From Membranipora membranacea (Eukaryota; Bryozoa; Gymnolaemata; Cheilostomatida; Membraniporidae), in the NCBI GenBank assembly GCA_914767715.1, contig OU612068.1, forward strand, positions 28,952,001 through 29,016,000: DNA of 64,000 nt. The letters are read 5' to 3'. Positions 1-12,000 of the stretch are shown here, piece after piece (the stretch's first letter is position 1; each line of letters starts with the position of its first letter). The position numbers and the translations under genes are program-made. The notes under the pieces were generated by a model. The model was not told where the DNA came from and did not search any database. It was given only the letters and a program-made list of their open reading frames with translations.

Positions 1-3000
1 GCTATTCTGTGGACAGATTGTCTCTATAACTGGTGTGCATATCGATCCATCAACTTCTGTTGCTCTCAGTATTCTACAACAAGACAAAGTCACATGATTA
101 CTTCGCTTATCTAGGACATGAGATGAACCAGAAAGTCAGGATTGTTGTTTGTTAGGAGAATTCTCTCTGGTTAATATTTTTGAAACTCCTACTTACGGAG
201 GGAACCTGTTGGGTATTGTTATACGTAGCCAGTCTCTCTGCTCTGAGTGCACAGTAGATGACTGCAGCAGTCGGATATTTGCTGTTAGCTGAGCGATATA
301 TGATGTCACATCTCTATCTGTAAGCTGATTGGGTAGTTTGATATCTGTCTTCCATATCACAGTCAGCAGGTCAGTATGTGGGTCACAGTGTAAGTCAGCC
401 GCCAATATCCTCATAGAGCAGTCTACAGAGGCATCGATAAATATATGCATAACAATACAGAAACAGTTCAAGATGAGCAGGAGATAATAAAGATTTGAAT
501 CTGCAATTCAATATATGTGTGCTAGCAACCAGGATGAACAATAAGCCTCTCCAGGCTGGTCATACACTGTCACGGTCTTTTAATCACCTCATATTTACGG
601 GAGTATCCTTGAGTGTTTTATATTAGGAAATACCTGGGTTTTTATTGTTACACCAGATATGTTATTGTTCAATAATATTGTCATTTTCGAGTCTTGTCTA
701 TTGATGACAAACTCCACTTTCTGAGATTCGAAAGTTCAGACAGAGACATTTTTATACCTTGTTTAGTGAGGCGACAGAGCTGAGGTTTTATAAAGTTATA
801 GAAGTGATGAACAGATGAAATCTTCACAATCTGTGATGTGACAGGAGACATAACTCCTCCACTGTCCAGACAGTTAACACCAGAGTAATAAGCTGCCCAG
901 TTAAGGTAACGCTGACTTGCAGGTACTCTTTCTGTGAATAGAAAATAAACAGACTATAAACAAGTGAACTGTATAGTAGGCAGATGAAATGCTCGCTCAT
1001 GCTATAGCTATAGTGCGTGTGAAAATGGTACATCTCTTCACTGAATATCTTCTTTGGGTCATAGAATAGAACTTACACCACAATAAAGTTTACCCTGAAA
1101 TAATACATACCTCGCACACTGATGACGAAGCTGCATGATAGATATGGGGATGACAGACTGATTGTGTGCTCCCCAGCACTCATCTGCAGTGAGGTGATCT
1201 CATCAGTGTGATAAGGGGACCTCCAGCTCACACTGACCTTATCAGAATTATTACCTATCAGATATGTCTCATCTGAGGGACAGGACAGATGTTTTGTTGT
1301 GAATTTAGGCTCTACAAAAGATGAAGTCACAGTAATGGGATGCTTACTTCCACTATTTTCTAGTCAAAGTTTTTCTAGTTGAAGTAGGTGTACTATGTAT
1401 GTTATTGATGTTTAAGCTTCTTATGGAATGATCTTTTCTGATGTAATTCTACAAATTATTCTTGTTCTTGTTACCAATGATCTCCTCAACAAACACAAAA
1501 CTGCATTCCCTTGCGGGTTTCAATGCTGCCGATGCTGAATCAGGTGGATTAAAATCCGATGTCTTATCGCTCGCCCATCCCGAGGCATGGGCGGCGAAAT
1601 ATTATTGCCTTGTTGGCGAGGCCGCAATGTTGGAGCACACCTGGGGGGACCAACCAATCCCCAGTAGAAGATGGACTGCAGTGGGATTCGAACCCACGAC
1701 CTTCAACACTTGCATGTTGAAGTCCGGCGCTCTAACAAACTGAGCCACCTCCTACTCCTTGACACATAGTTGTCCTATGATAAGCGGCCGCTTTCAAGAT
1801 AACCATCTTTTCAGCTTCTTTTTCCTATGCGGTGTGGGTTAAAAGTACCAATTCAAGTCGTATTAATATATGTATGTTAATACATGTGAAGTCAACAAGT
1901 TGTATTTAATTTACTTCAATTATAAATATTCATGAAACCTCAATAAATAAATGAATAAGTAAATAATTGCTGGTGTTGCAGTGGTTTGTCTTGTACTTGA
2001 GGATTTTGCAGTGGCTTGTATCTTAGTAGTTAGCGTTGCAGTGGATAGTTTTGTAGAATTTGGTTTCACAGTGGTATATCTCATTGTTGGTTTTGCGGTG
2101 GTTTGTCTCTTAGTTGTTGGTTTTGCAGTTGTATGTCTCGTAGTAGATGGTTTTGTAATTTTATGTCTTGAAGTAGTCGGTTTTGCAGTGGTTAGTCTTG
2201 TGGTAGATGGTTTTGCAGTGGTTTGTCTCTTGGTTGTTGGTTTCGCGGTGGTTTGTCTTGTGGTAGTTGGTTTTGCAGTTGTTTGTCTTGTGGTAGTTGG
2301 TTTTGCAGTTGTTTGTCTTGTGGTAGATGGTTTTGCAGTGGTTTGTCTCGTAGTAGTTGGCGTGACAGGAGGAGCTGCAGAGCATGTCGCTGTTGGCTCG
2401 ACAGGAGTCTGTGATTTGCAAAGTCCATCATAGAGGAAGAACTCATCGATAGCAATATCACCACGGTAACCATCTCCAACTACTCCCTCAACCATAATCT
2501 GTCAAACAGGATATATATCAAGATTATGAACAATCACAGGTTTCTTAACTTTTCATGCCAAAAAGCCAAGAGTTATACACACTCCGAAGTGCCCTAGGTA
2601 AGTAAATACTGAAGCTAGCACTTAAATTTAGCTAGCTGAGGTGGGGTTCTGTATAGAGAAAAGAGGGTATGAGAATGTAAGCTAGCCTCAAATCCAATTT
2701 GAAGCCTGTGCAAAATAGTGAACTCTTCCTCCTGGGAATACTTTAATCTTTAAGGATTTTACGAATATGAGAGTTACCTATACATCATAATACCGTGTAG
2801 TATTACTGTATTAGTATCTACGGGTATGTTAGATCGCTGACACTAACCCTGTATGGAATGTCACTGGTGATCTCTACATTTCCCATAATCCACCGTTTTC
2901 CCTGTTCTCCCTTCTTGTCCCAGATGAGATTGTATGTTTTATTCTGATATAAGAAGACATTGAGAATTCCGGTATCGTTACCGTACATGTAGTAATAGAA

Positions 3001-6000
3001 TGAGAAGCACATTGTACACTGCTGACTCAGCTCAGGGCTAACTATCTGATATAATGTGTCCTCAGAAGCTGGAGTCGAGGCGTCCATGTATAAGTAATAA
3101 CCTGGTCAGAAAATAACAAAATAAAAGAGGAGTCTTTGCAACATCAGATATAAATTATAACTCTGAATTATATTTAAATTTGACCAGGAAAAATCTCTTT
3201 TTCTTATTCGCTGTGATGAAGGTAAAGAAAATTGACTAAAATCTTCACTCACGAATTTCACAGGCTTGACATATTCAAGGATTTGAATTTTATCACTGTA
3301 TCATGGGTTAAAATGAATTACTGGTTATTGAAAATAAGCAAAAGTTTGGATTATATATACAAAAATTCCAATGAAACCTTTCATACAGTAGGATGTATGA
3401 TATTATTGGACACTGCGTCTGGGTATATAAAGCAGACTGATTTTGTATATGTATTATAAGATAGTATATGCTTATGTTATACACTGACATCTCTTACCTG
3501 AGTCAGAGTTACGATCAGAATCAGGACCAGTAAAGAATGTAGTAGATCCGCGACCTCTGACCTGCTGCCAATCAAAGTCTGTAGTATTAACACTCTGATA
3601 ACCACACCAGTCATTCTTAGTATTAAAGTCACAGTCACCAGGGACGACAGACTTAGGGGTGGGGGTGGTGGTTGGCTGGGCCTTAGGAACAGTAGCGGCA
3701 CCTGAAAGATCAGTAAACACTTATATATTAGATGTATGAAATATTACTACTAGTATTACTTCCAGTATTTATCTGGAATACATATTATAAATCTTTGACC
3801 ATAACTTGATATAGATCTGCAGGACAAAAAAAAAGTACGAGAAAAATGTCCATGTTTGAGTGCAACAGATTTTAAGAAGCGGAGAAGGCTTGAAGTCTCT
3901 GATAATCACCATGTACACGTATAATTTATTGCTGTGTGAGCAGGGATGGGTGAGAAAGTCAGCAACCTCAGGCTTGGACCTATAAGATCTTTGGGATTAT
4001 ATTCTCTTTGAATATGAACAGATAACTCTGATTTATCATGTTGGTTTGGTTGTTGAACCCACAAACGTCGCAAACGTCAAAATGTCGCAAACGTCAAAAC
4101 GTTGCAATCTAGCGTTCCACTAACGTCGCAATCCCAAAAACGTCGCAACGAAGGGTTTTTTAAATGTTGCAAACCCACAAACGTCGCAATTTTTTAAACG
4201 TCGCAAAAGCTCGAACCCACTTCGTTGCGACGTTTTTGGGATTGCAACGTTAGTGGAACACTAGATTGCGACGTTTGTGGGTTCAACAGGGGTGTTTCAC
4301 CAAGGTTTTACAAAATTATAAAAATCTACGTCTTAGTCCTCATACAGAAATAAAAATTCTTACACCTGACAATAGGTTAATCGCATTTAAAAAAACCATC
4401 ATTGTACTATACAAACCAGAACATGGTGTAGATGTAATAACAATCTCGTCCAGCGCTATTATTGCGTCTTTAACAGAAGAAAATGACTTCTTCCTCTTAG
4501 CCTCAAAATCAATCTAAAGAATAGAAAAAATTGTGATCAAAAGATTGAGGCAACAACTTATTTCAGCTACTTCATAAATTTCTTTAACCTAAGAGGGACT
4601 GCACATGTGCGATTGTTTACAGCTTAGCGAGAGAAAACTGCTTGTTTAGTGGTCTAGGTTCCGCCGCTTTTATAGTAAGCGGCTTATAATTACACGCTAC
4701 AACGCTTCTCGCGGTCCACAGACCAGCTAGAAAACTAGAGCTAGTAAACTAGAGCTAGTAAAAATAAAATAGAGCTTGAAATTCTAGCTTTGCCCATTAT
4801 CTCCTCATTTTTCACTGCAGACACAAAGCGTGTTTACAAGCTGCGATATAATCATAAGGTTAGCTATCAGCCAATGATATTCCATAAACAAAGCCTTTTA
4901 ACGATTCCCGTCATAAACGTACCACTGGATACTGCTAATTAACCAATGAGACTATTCTCTCGCTGGCAAACATTGCCCTAGTATAATCTGCTGCGAGAAG
5001 CATTGTAGCGTGTAATTATAAGCCGCTTACTATAAAAGGGGCGGAACTTAGACCACTAAACAAACAGTTTTCCCTTGCTAAGCTGTAAACACTCGCACAT
5101 GTGCAGTCCCTCTTAGGCTGTGAGAGTAGCCAATTGCCATAAGAAACTGTTAAATCATTATAATAGAAATAACATCACACAAGAAACGCCTTGGTTCTCT
5201 TGAGTCTTAAGTGATACAATGCAGCCACCAATTGTTAACATAGCAAGGTATTGAGGTCACCTAAGATTTCAATGATTATAGGATACAATTCTTACAAAAA
5301 AAGCTTTTCAGCAGCAAAAATATTTTAAGCGGTTTCACCAAGCTATCAATTATATCATATCATATATGATACAGTTCTTATTGCAACTTAATTATTCTAA
5401 AGTGACCCTGCCCAACCCATCATACATGCCTCAGGTTGGAACTCAGGCTTAGTGGTTAGTAATTCATGCCAAAACTGCAACATTTACAAAAATTTCATGG
5501 CAAAATAAGGCGAATTAGCCACCTTTCTTTAAGGTATATAGCTTTGATTATGACTTAGTAGGCATTTAGATATTATTTATATATTTTTGAACATGTTAAG
5601 AAACCCTGTTTATGTATATTTAATGAAGATATATCTCTTTCTTCTGTAAAACTTTTAGTTTTTTCAATGGATTTTTTACATAGAGTTACCCCCCTCGTGT
5701 AAACCATCGCATAAGCCATTGTGTACATATGAGAGGACAACTTTTCAACAGTACCTATGATTGTTATCAAAAAAGGTTGAGTGCAATCTCCATATATCCA
5801 ACCTTCCCTAGTTTGTTCTAATTAATCGAAACAAGGAGTTTTATTCTTCCTTGATCAGAGAAGACAATTTCAAATCATTATACCATATTTACCAGTTTAC
5901 ACACAATTCTATATATGATAGGTTCATAGCATACTTTATAGTTGGTGTCACTCTCAGGTATCTGTAGCTCTATCTTATTCCACTGATCTCCTTCATCTGC

Positions 6001-9000
6001 TGAGCGTGTCCACAGTATCAGATTGGTAGTTCCACTGAGGTATAACACATTCAGAGTTATCTCATCCTGACCAGCTCCAGAGGAGTAATAATAAAACTCT
6101 ACACACTTAGCACCAGGGGATAACAGAGGGCTACTCAACAGAGCAGCACCTAGTGACTTGGAAGGATCAGCAACAACATAAAATCCTGAATAGATAAAGA
6201 CAATAACTGAGTAGGGGGGTCTTTCAATTAGAAACAGCCAAAATCGCAATATTATCGCTCACTCACTGAGTGAGCGATACCTGCTAGGGGTCACGCTTTC
6301 AGATCGCTCAGTCACTTGATGGAACTGTATACATTCTGAGTGAGCGATTTGGGAGCGATTTCCTCTAATTGAAACACCAAGTGAGTGATAATTTTGAGCG
6401 ATGTGATAGTGATGTGATAGTGATAACTTGCTTTAGTAAAGGATCACTCTTTCTAATTGAAAGACCCCCCTGGATGGAAGCCAAGAAAGTGCACCGAGCA
6501 TTACTAGCTTGTTAGAAACTACGGAATGGTGACTTTAAAATGTGAGGTCAGTGCAATGTAATACTTTCTTTCACTTGGCCTCACCTATGCTTTGCCCCAC
6601 TAGGTAAGAAGATATTGAGCATGTGCTTACATGAAGCTTGCCTCGTGTACAGTCTGGGGAGAGATGACAAGAACTAGTATCAGGGAAGGAAAGTCGTATA
6701 AAAAATACTGAGTGAAATAATAGCGTATTATAATAGTTATAGTACCCTATAATTTCACCCTGTCAGTGTGTTACAATGGTTTGTAGACAATACACAAACT
6801 GACCAGTAGTCAAGTTTCTATGAGATGGGCCCGCCTTAGAGCCATCCCTTATCTGCCAAGAAAACACAAACGGTGATCGCCTGTTCCTTGTGAATCCACA
6901 GAAGTCCGTGGTGAAGTCACAGCCAAGTTGAGTCGGAGGAGGCGAAGGAGTAGTTACTGTGGCAGACTTAGTTCCTGTAGAGTTTATAGTGAAGAGCTGT
7001 GTAGTGGTCGATGTGCTGGTCGGAGGTGAAGTTTTTGGACAAACACCCGGTTTATCAAACAAGCTCAAATCTGTCTCAGAGTTGCCTGAATAAATATTAA
7101 GATTACATCGTGTCATACGAACTGTGAACATAACTCAACAAGCAGCCAGAGTAAAAGGTTTCCCATATATATGTTGACTGATTGATTGATTGATATTAAC
7201 TTTATTAAACCGTTCAAAAATGTTTGTTTGAAAAAACATTTGTATCGGAACATGTTTTACATTAGTGTGATGATTCCAGTGGTTCCAGTCATTTCAATTT
7301 ACACTCCATATTTATAAAACAAAGCACTGGGAAGACGCAATAAATCTGAGCATATATAATAATCTTATTATCATAGATACACTGAATTAGATTCTTCTCT
7401 TAGAATGGAAATAGTATCATAGCGTTATAAGGTTAGGACACTAAACACAGGGACCCATCTGACTGTTATCTGATTGGCTGTCCCTAGTAGCATCAATAAT
7501 TAGCCTGAGAAATTGTCTTGTTTACAAAATTGCAAACAGTAATTATACCCCTACAGTGTCGATGACCCGTCGATGATTAGGGCATTTCTAGATTGCTACT
7601 AGGGACTGGCTATTTTTGCAAGCCCTTTGTTTTGCAAAAGAAAGCTAATGATGCTATTCCAGATATGGAATTCAATGCATAGATATTAATATTTTTGTGG
7701 TGAGTATAAGAACACAGGATAGTTCTGTGACACACATATATTAATTATGCATCGGCCAATGAGAGCTCAATAACAAGCCTGAAAGATGTGAGTTTGTATT
7801 TATCATTGCTTGAGTAGCAAATCAGGAACACTATAACAGCTTCAGATGTCGATTACTTACATTTAGATGGTTTGATGTTGAGGTAAGTTATCCTTGCTAA
7901 TCCAATGCACTTAGGTGTCAAAACCTCAAACTTGATCTATATAACAATAGAGTGAGTATGATACGGATGGGTGTCTGTATAAATCAAATATGTATAAAAA
8001 TTGAAAGCATAAGGTTACAAACAGATAAGAAGTTATGCTCCCATGTGAGCAGTTGCATATCTATTGTAAAGATAATACCGTTATAATAGCATTATAGAGG
8101 CTATATTATGTATAACTACGGCGTAGATCACATCTATTATCTTGCACACATTTCATAATCAAGAGATCACAGTGGGGACTTACCCTTGATTGCTCATCTG
8201 TTAAGTTGATAGATGTTTGGATCTGTGATTCCATAGCGTTTGTGTTAATCCTAGCTATCTTTGTATATGAGCTATCATTGTATACATTGTTTATACTGAT
8301 AGCCATTGAAGGAGATGTGGATATGTTCAGGGTAAGACAAATCTCGTTCTTATATGGTAAGACAGGGGAGATAAAGGAAGCAAGTCCACCAGACTCTCCA
8401 TATTCTCCCATAACAGATACTCCTATTAAGCCAAACAGAAAGATGAATGAAAAGTGAAGATGATCTCCAAAGAAGCAAGCTCTGAGTTAATAAACTTTCA
8501 TGGAACTGCAGCTTTTTTAAGCCCAACTCATATGGGCCTACCCCAATAGTGAAAATACACCACTGATATTTTATATTGATATACTTACCCCCATTAGAGT
8601 GAGTATACCACCAATGTGAAGACTTACCCCAGTAGATTTAGTGTGTCACCGATGTGGAAACTTACCCCCATTAGAGTTAGTATGCCACTGATATATTGGG
8701 TTGCTATAGATGGAATGAGTGAATCCACAGAACTCAAAATTGAAATAACACGTCAGTTCCTGATCTTCAGGGCATAGTGTTGTGGTAGACACTGTTGGGG
8801 AAGTCGTCTGCAGGGCCTCGCCTGAAAGTATACATAGAAAAGGTTAGTAATGTATGCGATTAGATTAGAGCAGTGAACTCTCTCTTCCTTGATTTGAGCA
8901 GATAATCCAGATATTGAGAGGGACATTATGGTGTTAAGAGAGTGTCTTCAAATACTAGAGGCACAATATTACATGTGAAATCATATTATTCATGTATATC

Positions 9001-12000
9001 AGCATTTTCATTCACTGGCCTCATCTAAAAGGGGTGGTTATGTGGGTTTATTTACTCAGTGATTATTCTAAGCATGCTATCTACACGCTATCACACATCA
9101 TACATTGCTTCATTTGCAGAGATGCTGTGATTTTCACTGTGACATTAGTTAACGGACTTATAGACAAGACAAGATAAGACGGTTCATACATATACAGTAA
9201 ATGTTAAAGTGTTATAAGTGCATTATTTGAATTGTTTTAGCTGAAATCCTCACTCACATGTTTGGTTTAACAGATGAATCCCTCTTACAGCAATACCTTC
9301 AGTGCTGTTAGATTCAGTGAGGAAGGCAGTGAACTGGATCTGCAGAATCATAAATTGAATTATTCTCCCAAAACTTTAAGACAATGTACCTATCCTTATA
9401 ACTATTATGACTCGGTGATTGATTATCGCATGACATGATTTGTTTACTCTCAGCAAGCGGTACTACAGTAATGCAGAAGTCTTTTTTCCTTCTCAAATTG
9501 TGTTATGTAGCAGCAACAGGTAAACACATCAATCCTAAGGCATTTTTTATGTTTGTGTTCAAATACATCAATCAAATGAGATTTTATTGAATATGGCCAT
9601 CAGATAATAGTCCTACAATTTATTAGTGTTATATCAATGTGTGTCATACTTTGTAGTGTTATATGAGAAAGCCTATATACATTGAATTCCATATCTGGAA
9701 TAGCATCATTAGCTTTCTTTTGCAAAACAAAGGGCTTGCAAAAATAGCCAGTCCCTAGTAGCAATCTAAAAATGCCAAAATCGTCTACACTGTAGTCATA
9801 CTGACTCTCGTGATCTGACTGGGCATGTAGATCACTGATAAACTATGCTATCATTACCACAAAGCAGGTGTCGTAATGCTAAGTATGCATCATGCGTGAT
9901 TTGAATTTGCGCATGTGCAAGAACAATGAGTTTAGTTTAGGTTCTGATTGCAACTTTGGAAAGGGGAAATGGGATATCCCCTGCATAAACTGTCAATCAA
10001 AATCAGCTAATAACGACAAGAGAGGATAACTATTGATAACAAATCCGCACGCTTTGGGGAGTATGTCACCAGAGCAGGTAGCCAATCAGATGGCTTCGGA
10101 ATTCCGAGACTCAATTTTGCAGAGATCAGCTCATGCCCAGAGCTGAGCATGCGCAGAATGCACTGTAGTGGTATAATTACTGTTTGCAATTTTGTAAACA
10201 AGACAATTTCTCAGGCTTATTATTCATGCTACTAGGGACAGCCAATCAGATAACAGTCTGATGGGTCCCTGTGTTTAGTGTCCTAACTGTATAACGCTAT
10301 GATACTATTTCAATTCTATAAGAAGAATTTAATTCAGTGCCTATATATAATATCCATATTAGATACCTTGTAGTGATGTTTAAGAGGAGTTACAGTGATT
10401 CTCTCACTGATCCAGCTATCAGACTGTATGTAGACTAAGTGTATATGTCGTGTGTTATTATCGTGACTAGATACTAACTCCACCACTAAATCAGCGCTCG
10501 TCTCATTAATCAGATATGAGAACTGAAGACAGTATTGATCTGAGTCTAGAGGCAGCAGTGGTGTCCGAAGGCTCTGTTGGAGGTTACCATTCTTACTGGA
10601 AAACATCCATTCTCTCTCTTCAAACAGATGATTAAATAATAATGAATATGCATGTATAGTATGGAATGTACCAAATGTTTCAGCAGTCTAGTCTTTACCA
10701 AATACTTTGGCGAGTTCAATATATTCAGTATTGTAGATACAAGGTGAGTCCTTGAAAGAATTTTAGGGGTCAAAAAAGAGTGATCTAAACCTGCCCAAGT
10801 CCATCAGGTTGTAAAAACTCAGACGATGCCACATCTGTAGGAATAATATACTGGCTATCTATAAGATAAGATTGACTATAATGGGTTATCAACATTGAAC
10901 TATTTATCGGAAGTTGATTATCTGAAATTTGATACATTGCAACAGGTAAGTAAGAGTATGATAGACACTCATTGAGATATTTACCTGTAGAATCAGGACT
11001 GGATACAGCCTCAACTCCAGAGGTAACAACCAACTCACAGTCCTTATCAGATTGTAGACAGTCCTCGAGAGTGGTGATATCAAAGTCCGGAGGTATTACT
11101 GTAGTTGTGGGGGTTGTTGTGGTTGTGGGGACAGTGCTCACAGTAGTGGTTGATAGAGGTAACGTTGTGCCATTTACTTTGGTTTGGACTGTTGTATTTG
11201 AAGAGGAAGTGTGGCCTGTAGCCATTTTTTGTGTTGTAGCTGTAGCAGCTGTGGTAGTTTCATTACCTTTGAACGACAAATTGATATGACAATCTTCCAT
11301 AAGTATATAGTTGTGTAGCTTAAATCATCACCAAGTAAACTGCCAATCAATCTAAAAAGCACATGAGCTGAGCAATTATTCTTTCGTGATCGTTGAACAC
11401 TTACAGTAGCTCTCAACGAATGTGACATCATCAATAGCAACCTCCACAGTCCCACTGACCTTGGTGGCAATAAAGTAAATCTGAAAAGAAAAAACATCTG
11501 TATGTTTTAGAAACACACAACACATTGAAATGCCTGGAACAAAACAGTGTCATTGGTCTTGAAACGTAAACGACAGCAGTATTTGCTAATAATCAGATAG
11601 TAAGAAAACCAAACAAAGATAAAAAAAATAAAATTTAAGAAGAAATCGTCAAAGTTTTTGAGCTCGAAATAACAACAAAGTGAACATTCATGTTAACATT
11701 AGATTGAGATGCCAAACCCTTGCCCTTCGACCCACATGAGTGAATAATTTTATATTGCTGTCAAATTTCATGCATTAATGAATGCAAACATTGTCAAATC
11801 TCAGGTGCATGATTTACCCTGAATAAGTCAGAGTTTACCTAACTTTTTGCTGCTTATTGTTCATAGTTTTATCAAATTCATTGTTCTCAATACTTTAACC
11901 GTCTTTAAAATTTATATTTAACAATTGTGTTATTTTTTTCCGTGTTTTTTGTTTGTTACAAGTGCTCTAAACTAAACTCTTTCTCCAGGATAAATATGGC

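Noticed and set aside
1674-1755. tRNA gene on the minus strand
   Set aside because: Box A and box B are present, but the anticodon arm is replaced by a longer hairpin and a SINE body follows.
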